Shown here: piece after piece, positions 25,524 to 33,510 of the stretch
How positions within the stretch are numbered: the first letter of the stretch is position 1
Layout: each line of letters opens with the position of its first letter
Source of the DNA: JBKBRC01 sp046292345
GTDB taxonomy: Bacteria > Bacteroidota > Rhodothermia > Rhodothermales > Rubricoccaceae
DNA: 64,000 nucleotides
Assembly (NCBI GenBank): GCA_046292345.1
Contig: JBKBRC010000009.1
Span: forward strand, 1 to 64,000
Direction: 5' to 3'
Notes under the pieces: generated by a model
The model's database searches: none
Told to the model about the DNA's origin: nothing
Seen by the model: the letters and a program-made list of their open reading frames with translations, nothing else
Translations under genes and position numbers: made by a program

Positions 25524-26510
25524 GTGCGCGCTGTCTTTCTTCTTGCCGGCTTGCTCGTGCTCGCTGCGTGCGCCCCGTCTGCCGACTCGCCTGCGGCCTC
25601 GCCGGCTGCCCTCTCCCCCGGAGCCCCGGCCAGCGGCGCCGTGATGCCGCTCGCAGACGCCTCACGGCTGGTCGTGCTCGGCGGGCCGATAGCCGAGACC
25701 GTCTTCGCGCTGGGCGCGGGAGAGTTCGTCGTCGCGGCTGACCGCTCGGCGAGTTTCCCCGATGCGGCGCGGGCCGTGGCGACGCTGGACTACTTCCGGC
25801 AGACCTCGGCTGAGGGCGTCCTGGCGGCCCGTCCTACGGCCGTGCTCGCCATCGAAGGCACGGGCCCGCCGGGGGTGCTCACGCAGCTTCGCGCCGCGGG
25901 CGTCGCCGTCGAGATGCTGCCCGAGGCCCTTACGCCCGAGGCGGCGGAGGCGCGCGTGCGCCGCGTGGCGGCCCTTCTCGGGCGCGAGGCCGCGGCCGAA
26001 CCGGTGATCGCGCGGATGCGCGCCGACCTTGCGGCCGTGCGTCGCCCGGGACGGCCCGTGCGAGCGCTGTTCGTGTACACGCGCGGTGCGGGCCTCGTAC
26101 TCGTGGCCGGGATGGGGACGTCAGCCGATGCCGTACTCCGCCTCGCGGGGGCCGAGAATGCGGCGACCTCCTTCGAGGGCTTCCGCCCGCTGACGGCGGA
26201 GGCCGTGGCCGTGGCTGAGCCCGAGGTCGTCGTCGTGCCTGCCAGGGGCCTCGAGTCGCTTGGCGGGATCGACGGCCTGCTCGCGCAGCCCGGCCTGGCG
26301 CAGACACCCGCCGGGCAGGCCCGCCGCGTCGTAGCCGTGGACGACGCGCTGCTGCTCGGCTTCGGGCCGCGGCTCGGGCAGGGCGTGGCTGCGCTCGCGG
26401 ATGGCCTCCGGGCGGCGCCTGCACAGGCGGCGCCTGCACAGATGGCACCTGCACAGATGGCACCTGCGCAGACGGCACCTGCACGGACGCCCGCGCCGCG
26501 ACGGTCGTGA
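25524..26510 (+). CDS. hmuT: HmuT, haem ABC transporter substrate-binding lipoprotein
   Basis: The 328-residue lipoprotein has GTG start and lipobox LAAC (Cys16). It has the helical-backbone binding fold of class III solute-binding proteins: RLVVLGGPIAETVFALGAG, VVAADRSASFP, LDYFRQTSAEGVLAARPT and a C-terminal lobe with GFRPLTAEAVAVAEPEVV. The Tyr in LDYFRQ is at the position of a haem-ligand Tyr in HmuT proteins. It delivers haem in the periplasm to HmuUV. The C-terminus is a repetitive Ala-Pro-Gln tail (APAQ) made by a 15-bp array. The gene overlaps hmuU by GTGA and is preceded by the shared dyad operator. Confidence 0.9.
   Translation: MRAVFLLAGLLVLAACAPSADSPAASPAALSPGAPASGAVMPLADASRLVVLGGPIAETVFALGAGEFVVAADRSASFPDAARAVATLDYFRQTSAEGVLAARPTAVLAIEGTGPPGVLTQLRAAGVAVEMLPEALTPEAAEARVRRVAALLGREAAAEPVIARMRADLAAVRRPGRPVRALFVYTRGAGLVLVAGMGTSADAVLRLAGAENAATSFEGFRPLTAEAVAVAEPEVVVVPARGLESLGGIDGLLAQPGLAQTPAGQARRVVAVDDALLLGFGPRLGQGVAALADGLRAAPAQAAPAQMAPAQMAPAQTAPARTPAPRRS
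26412..26486 (+). repeat. 15-bp x 5 tandem repeat in the hmuT tail
   Basis: Five units of the form gcggcgcctgcacag or atggcacctgcacag encode AAPAQ, AAPAQ, MAPAQ, MAPAQ, TAPAR. The frame is preserved. The tail lies outside the folded domain, so length change should be tolerated. Confidence 0.9.
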
Positions 26511-27616
26511 GCGTCGCGCTCGTTCCGCCTACAGCCCCGGCAGAGGCGGCCGCGCAGCCCGACGCCTTGCGGCGGCGGCGCGTGGCGGTGCTCGGCGCGG
26601 CGCTGAGCGTCGCGCTGGGCGTGGGCGCGGTCGCGTCGGTGGCCTGGGGTGCGGTCGCCGTTCCACCGGGCGCCGTGCTGGGCGCGCTCGCAGCGCGGCT
26701 GGGCGCGAGCCTGCCGGGTGAGGCTTTCGCGTTCACGTCGCAGCAGGAGGCCGTCGTATGGGCGATCCGGCTACCGCGGCTTGCGCTCGCGGTCGTCGTC
26801 GGGGCCGCACTCGCGGCGAGCGGGGCCGTCTTGCAGGGTCTCTTCCGAAACCCGCTGGCCGATCCCGGCCTCGTCGGCGTCTCGGCGGGCGCGGCGCTGG
26901 GCGCGGCGCTTGCGATCGTGCTCGGCGCGGGTGCGGCCGCGGGGGCCGTGCTCGGCCCGGCGGCGGTCGCCGCGGGCGCGTTCGCGGGCGGCCTCGTGGC
27001 TGTCGCCGTCGTCGCGGCGATGGCCGCGCGTCCCGGCCGCACCGACGTCGCGACGCTGCTGCTCGCAGGCATCGCCGTCAACGCGCTCTGCGGCGCGGCC
27101 GTCGGCGGGCTCGTGCTCGTCGCCGACGACGGGCAGCTGCGCGCGCTCACGTTCTGGACGCTCGGCAGCCTCGGCGGGGCGTCGTGGGACGGGCTCGCCG
27201 TCGTGGCCCCGCTCGTCGCGCTCGCCCTGGCCGCATTGCCAAGGCTCGCGCGTGCGCTCGACGCGCTGCTGCTCGGCGAGGCCGAGGCGCACCACGTCGG
27301 CGTGCGCGTCGAGCGCGCGAAGGGCCTCGCGGTGCTCGCCGCCACGCTCGCCGCGGCTGCCGCGACGGCCACGGCGGGGCTCGTCGGCTTCGTCGGGCTT
27401 GTCGCGCCGCACCTCGTCCGTCTGGCCGTCGGGCCGGGGCACCGCGCGCTGCTGCCGCTCTCGGCGCTCGCCGGCGCGACGCTGCTCGTGCTGGCGGACC
27501 TGGCCGGGCGGACCCTCGCGGCGCCGCTCGAGATCCCCATCGGGGTCGTGACGGCCCTCGTCGGCGCGCCGTTCTTCCTGTTCCTGCTACGGACGCGCGC
27601 CTCCGCGCTCGGATGA
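26507..27616 (+). CDS. hmuU: HmuU, haem ABC transporter permease (FecCD family)
   Basis: The 369-residue polytopic membrane protein has the FecCD/BtuC pattern of about ten helices. Hallmarks are WAIRLPRLALAVVVGAALA, QGLFRNPLADPGLVGVSAGA, TFWTLGSLGGASWDG and GLVGFVGLVAPHLVRLAVGP, which contains the coupling region to the ATPase. It forms the inner-membrane channel for haem with HmuV and receives haem from HmuT. It overlaps hmuT by 4 bp. A 172-bp gap without a recognisable gene separates it from hmuV. Confidence 0.93.
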   Translation: MSVALVPPTAPAEAAAQPDALRRRRVAVLGAALSVALGVGAVASVAWGAVAVPPGAVLGALAARLGASLPGEAFAFTSQQEAVVWAIRLPRLALAVVVGAALAASGAVLQGLFRNPLADPGLVGVSAGAALGAALAIVLGAGAAAGAVLGPAAVAAGAFAGGLVAVAVVAAMAARPGRTDVATLLLAGIAVNALCGAAVGGLVLVADDGQLRALTFWTLGSLGGASWDGLAVVAPLVALALAALPRLARALDALLLGEAEAHHVGVRVERAKGLAVLAATLAAAAATATAGLVGFVGLVAPHLVRLAVGPGHRALLPLSALAGATLLVLADLAGRTLAAPLEIPIGVVTALVGAPFFLFLLRTRASALG

Positions 27617-27788
27617 GCGCTGTCTGCCCGGGTCCGACGTTCCGGGCCCCTTTCCACTCTGACATGATCCGATTCCTGCCCCCTCGCATGCCGGCCGCCT
27701 CGGCGGCGCGCGCGCAGACGCGAGCCCTCGCTGGCGTGGAGCCGCGCGCCTGCGCGTTCGGGCACGCCTCGCTGCCCGCTGCTCGCTG

Positions 27789-28637
27789 ATGCTCGCGCTC
27801 GACGCCGCCACGCTCCGCATCGGCCGAGCGGTGCTCGTAGAAGGCCTGACACTGGCCGTGCGCCCGGGCGAGGTCCTGGCCATCGTCGGGCCGAACGGTG
27901 CGGGCAAGAGCACCGCCCTGCGCCTGCTCGCCGGCGAGGTGCGCCCGAGCGCCGGGCTCGCGTGCCTTGACGGCCGTCCGCTCGCCGACTGGTCCGTCGA
28001 GGTGCTCGCGCGCCGCCGGGCCGTCCTCCCGCAGACGTCCGCGCTCGCGTTCGGCTTTCAGGCACTCGACGTGGTTCTGCTCGGGCGGACGCCCTGGCGC
28101 GCGGGCCACGCGGCTGACCTGGCCGCAGCCGCCCGCGCGATGGCGCGCGCAGGGGTCGCGCACCTCGCGGCGCGGGCCTTCCCGACGCTCTCGGGCGGCG
28201 AGGCGCAGCGTGTCCATCTCGCGCGCGCGCTTGCACAGCTCGACGCGCCGCCCGGCACGCCGGACGCTCCGCGCTACCTGCTGCTCGACGAGCCGACGTC
28301 CGCGCTCGACCTCGCGCACCAGCACGCCGTGCTGCGCGTCGCCCGCGCCGAGGCCGCGCGCGGCACAGGCGTGCTCGCGGTCCTGCACGACCTCAACCTC
28401 GCCGCCGAGCACGCCGACCGAGTGGCCGTGCTCGCCGGGGGGCGCCTCGTCGCCGAGGGCGCGCCCGCGGCCGTGCTCACGCCAGACGTGATCGGCGCGG
28501 CGTTCGGGCTGACCGTGCGCGTCGTACGAAACCCCTGCGCCGGGTGTCCGCTCGTCGTTGCAGACGCCTCGGCCAGTGCCTTCCATCCCGTTCCTGCGGG
28601 CGACGCTGCCTCGCTCGCGTCTCCTATCCTCCGATGA
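27789..28637 (+). CDS. hmuV: HmuV, haem ABC transporter ATP-binding protein
   Basis: The 282-residue ATPase has Walker A GPNGAGKST, Q-loop LPQTSALAF, signature LSGGEAQRVHLARAL and Walker B LLLDEPTSALD with His-switch VLHDLNLA. The insert LAQLDAPPGTPDAPRYLLLDE is typical of haem importer ATPases (HmuV/ChuV). Its stop codon overlaps the hmuS start (ATGA at 28634-28637). It powers haem uptake through HmuU. Confidence 0.93.
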   Translation: MLALDAATLRIGRAVLVEGLTLAVRPGEVLAIVGPNGAGKSTALRLLAGEVRPSAGLACLDGRPLADWSVEVLARRRAVLPQTSALAFGFQALDVVLLGRTPWRAGHAADLAAAARAMARAGVAHLAARAFPTLSGGEAQRVHLARALAQLDAPPGTPDAPRYLLLDEPTSALDLAHQHAVLRVARAEAARGTGVLAVLHDLNLAAEHADRVAVLAGGRLVAEGAPAAVLTPDVIGAAFGLTVRVVRNPCAGCPLVVADASASAFHPVPAGDAASLASPILR

Positions 28638-28693
28638 CCGACGCTCCAATGGCTGACGCTCCGATGGCCGACGCTCCAATGGCCGACGCTCCG
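28634..28693 (+). repeat. 15-bp x 4 tandem repeat at the hmuS start, each unit with an in-frame ATG
   Basis: Four units of the type atggccgacgctcca/g begin at 28634, 28649, 28664 and 28679, and a fifth related unit (atgaccgacactctg) begins at 28694. Every unit supplies a possible start codon in the same frame. The scaffold break occurs in this array. Confidence 0.9.
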
Positions 28694-28784
28694 ATGACCG
28701 ACACTCTGGCGGCCCGGACCGACCGGCTCGCTGACCTCCGCGAGCGCTTCGCGGCCTACCGCGCAGACCATCCCACGGCCCGCA
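28634..28784 (+). CDS. hmuS: HmuS, N-terminal fragment before the scaffold gap
   Basis: This is the true start of hmuS: ATG at 28634 inside the hmuV stop codon, followed by MTDAP and three MADAP pentapeptides encoded by a 15-bp tandem repeat. The start of the haem-degradation domain follows (LAARTDRLADLRERFAAYRADHP). The frame runs into the N block. Bases 28664-28784 are identical to 28885-29005, so this fragment and the next feature are one gene of about 384 codons. Confidence 0.85.
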
Positions 28785-29005
28785 NNNNNNNNNNNNNNNN
28801 NNNNNNNNNNNNNNNNNNNNNNNNNNNNNNNNNNNNNNNNNNNNNNNNNNNNNNNNNNNNNNNNNNNNNNNNNNNNNNNNNNNNATGGCCGACGCTCCAA
28901 TGGCCGACGCTCCGATGACCGACACTCTGGCGGCCCGGACCGACCGGCTCGCTGACCTCCGCGAGCGCTTCGCGGCCTACCGCGCAGACCATCCCACGGC
29001 CCGCA
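28664..29005. other. Second scaffold gap flanked by an exact 121-bp duplicate
   Basis: One hundred N occupy 28785-28884. The 121 bases 28664-28784 are repeated exactly at 28885-29005. The overlap length is the same as at the first gap. Merging the two sides restores an uninterrupted hmuS reading frame, which supports a contig-overlap artefact and not lost sequence. Confidence 0.88.
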
Positions 29006-30009
29006 TCCGCACGGCCGCGGCCGACCTCGGCACGAGCGAGGCTGCGCTCGTCGCGACGGGCGTCGACGGCCCTGCCGTGGCGCTTGCCGCGCCCGCAGGC
29101 GGCTGGCGCGCGCTCCTGCCTGAACTCGAGGCTCTCGGCGACGTGATGGCCCTCACGCGCAACGACGCGGCCGTCCACGAGCGGCACGGCGTCTACCGCC
29201 GCGTCGAGACCGACCTCCCGCACGGCATGGCGCAGGTCCTCGGCGACGAGATCGACCTGCGGCTGTTCTGCGCGCGATGGGCGGGCGCCTACGCCGTCGA
29301 GACGCCCACCCGCGACGGCAGGCGGCGGCGCAGCGTGCAGTTCTTCGACCGCTCGGGCGACGCCGTCCACAAGACGTTCCTGACAGACGCCTCGGACGAG
29401 GCAGCCTTCGACGCGCTCGTCCGGCGGCACCGAGCGCCGACGCCGCTTGCGCCGCCCGCCGCGCCCCGCGTCGCGCCCGCGCCCGAGCGGCCTGACGCCG
29501 ACATTGACCGCGAGGCGCTGCTCGCGGGGTGGGCAGCGCTCGAGGACACGCACGACTTCATCCACCTGCTCAGCACGCACCGGGTCGGGCGCGTGCAGGC
29601 GTTGCGCCTGGCCGAGGGCCGCTTCACCGAGCGCGTGCCCGGGGCCGCCGTCCGCGGCGTGCTCGAGGCCGCCGCGGCGGGCGCGATTCCGGTCATGATC
29701 TTCGTCGGCAACCCTGGCGCGATCCAGATTCATTCGGGGCCGGTCGAGCGGCTCGCCGAGGCCGGGCCGTGGTTCAACGTGCTCGACGCGCGCTTCAACC
29801 TGCACTTGAACGAGACGCAGATCGCCGACGCGTTCGTCGTCGTCAAGCCGACCGTCGACGGTGACGTGACGGCCGTCGAGGCGTACGACGCAGCCGGGCA
29901 GGCCATCGTGCAGCTCTTTGGGTTGCGCAAGCCCGGTCTCGCCGAGCGCGCGGACTGGCGCGCGGCCGTGGCGGGGCTGCCCCGCGCCACGGCCGGCTCG
30001 GCGGCCTAG
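28885..30009 (+). CDS. hmuS: HmuS/ChuS-type haem-handling protein (main part)
   Basis: This part encodes 374 residues. It has the twofold-repeated HemS/ChuS domain: VMALTRNDAAVHERHGVYRRV and LRLFCARWAGAYAVE in the first half, and IHLLSTHRVGRVQALRLAEG, VGNPGAIQIHSGPVERL and GPWFNVLDARFNLHL in the second. Family proteins bind haem in the cytoplasm and either break it down or pass it on. HmuS is always next to haem importers, as here after hmuV. The real N-terminus is the fragment before the gap, which adds about 10 codons of repeat. Confidence 0.92.
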   Translation: MADAPMADAPMTDTLAARTDRLADLRERFAAYRADHPTARIRTAAADLGTSEAALVATGVDGPAVALAAPAGGWRALLPELEALGDVMALTRNDAAVHERHGVYRRVETDLPHGMAQVLGDEIDLRLFCARWAGAYAVETPTRDGRRRRSVQFFDRSGDAVHKTFLTDASDEAAFDALVRRHRAPTPLAPPAAPRVAPAPERPDADIDREALLAGWAALEDTHDFIHLLSTHRVGRVQALRLAEGRFTERVPGAAVRGVLEAAAAGAIPVMIFVGNPGAIQIHSGPVERLAEAGPWFNVLDARFNLHLNETQIADAFVVVKPTVDGDVTAVEAYDAAGQAIVQLFGLRKPGLAERADWRAAVAGLPRATAGSAA

Positions 30010-30048
30010 CCAGGCCTCATCGATTCTAGCCAGGCCCCCACCGGCGTA

Positions 30049-30092
30049 GCCCGGTCCGTGCGCCGGGCAGGCCGACGTGCGCCGGACCGGGC
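30049..30092. terminator. GC hairpin between convergent hmuS and hmuY
   Basis: GCCCGGTCC at 30049-30057 pairs with GGACCGGGC at 30084-30092. Further inverted GC repeats follow up to about 30190 (GGACGGCCCC against GGGGCCGTCC). The 200-bp gap between the convergent haem units has no gene, and these hairpins probably end transcription from both sides. There is no clear T tract. Two partial copies of ctagccaggcc, 20 bp apart, lie just after the hmuS stop. Confidence 0.45.
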
Positions 30093-30209
30093 CGGACGGC
30101 CCCGCGGGCATGCCCGGGGCCCGGGAAGGCCGAGGGCGGGCCGGGACTCGGGAGCGCGCGCAAAACGGTCCCGGGGGTGGGGCCGTCCGGCAGCGGCTGC
30201 ATCGTGGCT

Positions 30210-31178
30210 TTACTGGAAACGCCGCGAGGCGGGGTCGGGCTGAAAGACGTACTCGAACGTGTAGTACCGCGCCGCGTCCTGGAAACCGTTTGGCGTCGCC
30301 GGCGCACCGCGGTAGTAGCTCACGATGCGGAGCTTCGCGAACCGCCCGTCGGCCGTACGGATGATGAGCGTGCGCCCGGCGATCGGCGCGATGACGTTGG
30401 TCTGCGCGTTGTAGACGTACCAGCCATTGCCGGAGCCGCCGGGGATGGCGGGTTGTCCGGGCGCGTCGACCCGGTAGCCGTCGGCCGGGGCCTCGGCAAC
30501 GCTCGCGTAGGGAGCCTCGGCGATGAGCGCCGCGCCCTGCCCCGGGCCGGACGACCCGCCGTTGACGAGGATCGTGGTGCCGCGGAAGGCGATATCCCAG
30601 GCGGTGCTCGCCGAGTCGGCGCGCGCACCGGTGTCCGTCGCCGAGAGCACGAGGCGGTTCTCGCGGAGGCTGTAGAACGCGAAGCGCCCGCCGGTCGCAG
30701 GCGGCACGCCGACGGTCGGGGCGAAGATGTCCCGCACGGTCGCTCGAAGGACGCTCGACACGGCAGCGGTCGCGCGCAGCGCAGGGTTTGCAGAGGGGTT
30801 CGGCTCTCGGGCCTCGATGACCTCGCCGGTGACCTCGGCCGGGCCGGTTGCGGCGACACGCGCCGTGACCGTCAGCACGGCGTCCGCACCGACGGCGAGG
30901 CCGGGGACGGTCCACCGGTCGCCCGAGTACCCGCCCGTCGTCGGTGTCGCCCGGACGTCGGCGAGCGTGGCCGCGGGCGTGATCCGGACGACGGCCCCGG
31001 TCGAGGGGTTCGGCCCGGCGTTGGAGAGCGTGAACGTGAACGTGACGACGTCGCCGACGGCGGGCAGCTCGGTCGCGTCGGCTGTGGCGGCGAGGCTGAG
31101 GTCGGCACGCGGCTCGATGGCCGAGTCGCATCCGGCGACGGCGACGAGCAGGAAGGTCAGCAGAACAAGGCGGGGCAT
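30210..31178 (-). CDS. hmuY: HmuY-type haem-binding lipoprotein with N-terminal DUF11 domain
   Basis: The 322-residue lipoprotein (lipobox VAGC, Cys17) has two domains. Residues about 22-125 form a DUF11/CARDB-like Ig domain (SLAATADATELPAVGDVVTF, NAGPNPSTGAVV). Residues about 150-322 form the HmuY domain: FYSLRENRLVL, WDIAFRGTTILVNGGSSGPG, GSGNGWYVYNAQTNVIAPIA, TADGRFAKLRIVSYYRG and YTFEYVFQPD. HmuY proteins capture haem at the cell surface and pass it to the HmuR receptor. Classical HmuY proteins lack the Ig stalk. The gene follows hmuR by 70 bp on the same strand. Confidence 0.88.
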   Translation of the reverse strand: MPRLVLLTFLLVAVAGCDSAIEPRADLSLAATADATELPAVGDVVTFTFTLSNAGPNPSTGAVVRITPAATLADVRATPTTGGYSGDRWTVPGLAVGADAVLTVTARVAATGPAEVTGEVIEAREPNPSANPALRATAAVSSVLRATVRDIFAPTVGVPPATGGRFAFYSLRENRLVLSATDTGARADSASTAWDIAFRGTTILVNGGSSGPGQGAALIAEAPYASVAEAPADGYRVDAPGQPAIPGGSGNGWYVYNAQTNVIAPIAGRTLIIRTADGRFAKLRIVSYYRGAPATPNGFQDAARYYTFEYVFQPDPASRRFQ

Positions 31179-31248
31179 CGAAGCGGGCAGGAAAGTGGAG
31201 ACACGGGATCGAGGCGAGGGCCGCCGCGGCGGGCCCTCCCCGGGGGGC

Positions 31249-33342
31249 CTACAGGCGGACAGAGAGGCCTGCGAGGATGCGGCGGCCGGGGTCCTGCGGG
31301 CGGAACGTGGCGTCGACGCGGTCGAGCAGGTTGGTCACGGCGAGCTGGGCGCTCGCGCGGCCGAGGGTCTTGGTGAGCGTCACGTTGAGCGAGGCCGCGC
31401 CCGGCGCATACTCGGCGTCGCGGTCGAGCACGCCCTGCCCGTCGAGGTCGGCGAAGCCGTAGCGCCCGCGCCAGACGAGCCGTGCCGATGTGGTGAGGCC
31501 CAGCCGGTCTGCGCGGTGCTCCGCGCGCAGCGTCCCCGAGCGCGCGCTGCGCCCGAAGAGCCCGCCGTAGTCCGCACGGGCAAGACGTACCTCGCGGCCG
31601 TCATCGCGGCGGACGACGAGCGTCCCGGCCGCGATCGCGTCGAGCACGTCGGCGTCGGCCGTCGCGAGGCGCTGCACGCTCGCGGCCAGACGCAGCCCCC
31701 CGGGCACGTCGAGCGCGGCGTCGGCGTCGAGGCCGCGCGTAACGATCCGCGCGAGGTTGAAGTAGCTGAACACGGACTGCCCGTTGGTCTTCACGGCGAC
31801 GGGCTGCGTCTCGATGAGATCACGGACGCGGTTGTGGAAGGCGTTCGCGCGTACGGTCAGCGCGAGCCCGCCTGCGCGCAGCGGGCCGATCTCGAGGCCC
31901 GCGTTGAGGGCCGTCGAGCGTTCGGCGCGGATCGTCTCGAGCGCATCGACGGGCAGGAGGTAGCGCAGAATCCCTCCGAGCGCGTCGAGCTCGGCCAGCC
32001 CGGCGCGCAGCTCCTCGGAGCCGAGCACGGTGTAGCCCGCCGCGGCGTTGGTGAAGGAGAGGTAGCGCTGCCGGAAGTCCGGCGCGCGGAAGCCCCGCCC
32101 CACGCTCGCGCGCAGGCGCAGCGCCGCGGCGGGCCGCACGAGGACGGCCACGCGCGGCGAGAGCTGCCCGGCGTAGTCCGAGTGCGCGTCGGCGCGGGCG
32201 GAGAGCGTCACGTCGAGCACGCGCGCGGGCTGCCACGCGGCCTCGCCGTAGACGAAGCCCTGCTGCGAGGCACGCTCACCCGCGTAGCGCGCTCCGCCGA
32301 TGCCCTCGCGGACGTACCCGCCGCCGCCGTGCAGCGCGACGCCCACGTGCGGCAGCCACGTCAGCCCGCCCTCGGCCTTGGCCTGCGTCTGCTCGAAGTC
32401 GCTCACGTCGAGCGGATCGGGCTCGCCGGCGACGTCGAGGCGGCTCGACGTTGCGAAGAACGCGCCGTAGAGACTCGCCTCGGCATGCAACCGCGGGCCG
32501 AGGCGCAGCCGCGCCCGCGGCGCAAGGCTCCACTCGGCGCGCGTGCCGGACTCCTCGGCGAGGCGCGTGCCGAGCGGGAACGAGCCGCTGACGCGCTCGT
32601 GCGCGGCGCGGGCGGTAAGGCTGCCGCCGAGGCGGCGGCCGGGCTCGGACTCGGCCCGCAGCTCGGCCGAGTAGTCCGCGAAGGCGGGGGCCGTCGCGCC
32701 GGGGGTGTCCGGCGTGAGATCATAGCCGGCCGAGGCGTAGCGCGTCAGGCGCAGGCGCGCCGCGCCCGCGGGGCCGCCCCAGGCGCTCTCGGCGGCGAGC
32801 TCGCTCGTGCCGAAGGACCCGCCGCGCACGCTGCCCTCGAAGGCCAGCCCGGGACCGGGCCGCCGCGTGATCACGTTGACGACGCCCGCGAGCGCATCCG
32901 AGCCGTAGCGGCTCGACGTCGGCCCGCGGACGATCTCGACGCGCTCGACGCCGCCGACGCTGAGCCGGTCGAGATCGAGCGTGCCTGCCTCGCGTCCGAT
33001 CACAGGCTCGCCGTCGATGAGGATGAGCGTGTAGGCGGGGTCGAAGCCCTGCATCTGCACGCCCGCGCCGCCGAACGTCGGCACGAGGACGAGGCCCGGC
33101 TGCTCGGCGAGCAGGTCCGAGAGGCGCACCGCGCCCTGCGCGCGGATCTGCGCGGCCGGGAGGACGGTCATCGGCACGGGCACGTCGGCGAGCGCGCGCG
33201 CGTCGCGGGTCGCCGTCACGACGACGAGGTCGAGGGTGCGCCGCGCCGTGTCGGCTGGCGCCGCCGCGCGGGGGGGAGCCTGTGCGAGTCCGGCTGGGCC
33301 GAGCGCAAGGGCCGCAGAGAGCAAGACGAGGAAGCGAGGCAC
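31249..33342 (-). CDS. hmuR: HmuR-like TonB-dependent haem receptor
   Basis: The 697-residue receptor has a GTG start at 33342, a signal peptide, a TonB-box-like region LDLVVVTATRD, and a plug with LSDLLAEQPGLVLVPTFGGAGVQMQG and VERVEIVRGPTSSRYGSDAL. The barrel has a RAPDFRQRYLSFTN segment and the terminal RRILAGLSVRL. This layout without a carboxypeptidase-like extension is that of BtuB/HmuR-like receptors. Pairing with hmuY downstream and hmuTUVS facing it identifies haem as the likely substrate. The start is 12 bp from the dyad operator at 33355-33369, so repressor binding would block transcription directly. Confidence 0.87.
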   Translation of the reverse strand: MPRFLVLLSAALALGPAGLAQAPPRAAAPADTARRTLDLVVVTATRDARALADVPVPMTVLPAAQIRAQGAVRLSDLLAEQPGLVLVPTFGGAGVQMQGFDPAYTLILIDGEPVIGREAGTLDLDRLSVGGVERVEIVRGPTSSRYGSDALAGVVNVITRRPGPGLAFEGSVRGGSFGTSELAAESAWGGPAGAARLRLTRYASAGYDLTPDTPGATAPAFADYSAELRAESEPGRRLGGSLTARAAHERVSGSFPLGTRLAEESGTRAEWSLAPRARLRLGPRLHAEASLYGAFFATSSRLDVAGEPDPLDVSDFEQTQAKAEGGLTWLPHVGVALHGGGGYVREGIGGARYAGERASQQGFVYGEAAWQPARVLDVTLSARADAHSDYAGQLSPRVAVLVRPAAALRLRASVGRGFRAPDFRQRYLSFTNAAAGYTVLGSEELRAGLAELDALGGILRYLLPVDALETIRAERSTALNAGLEIGPLRAGGLALTVRANAFHNRVRDLIETQPVAVKTNGQSVFSYFNLARIVTRGLDADAALDVPGGLRLAASVQRLATADADVLDAIAAGTLVVRRDDGREVRLARADYGGLFGRSARSGTLRAEHRADRLGLTTSARLVWRGRYGFADLDGQGVLDRDAEYAPGAASLNVTLTKTLGRASAQLAVTNLLDRVDATFRPQDPGRRILAGLSVRL

Positions 33343-33354
33343 GACACAAACGTC

Positions 33355-33369
33355 TTAGACTTGATCTAA
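33355..33369. promoter_or_regulatory. Dyad operator TTAGA-N5-TCTAA before hmuR
   Basis: The sequence TTAGACTTGATCTAA is a perfect 5-bp-arm inverted repeat with 5-bp spacer. A third half-site TTAGA follows at 33371-33375, so TCTAAaTTAGA also forms a dyad. Its core reads, on the hmuR strand, almost the same as the site before hmuT. It lies between hmuR and the divergent LytTR gene and could regulate both. A DtxR/MntR- or Fur-type iron regulator is the likely binder (inference). Confidence 0.65.
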
Positions 33370-33434
33370 ATTAGAAGCCCGTATGGTCGACCCGGGCTCG
33401 GAAACGGCCTCCGGAGTCTGGCGCGTGGTCGTGT

Positions 33435-33470
33435 CGCCGGCCCAACGGCACCGCCGCCGGCCCAACGGCA
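33435..33470. repeat. 20-bp period direct repeat upstream of the LytTR gene
   Basis: The 16-mer cgccggcccaacggca occurs at 33435-33450 and again at 33455-33470. The rest of the 168-bp region between hmuR and the LytTR gene holds the dyad operator and nothing else I recognise. Confidence 0.75.
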
Positions 33471-33510
33471 CTCCCGGCCGCCGAACGCCGCTGCCGTCCT
33501 CTCCTCTTCA

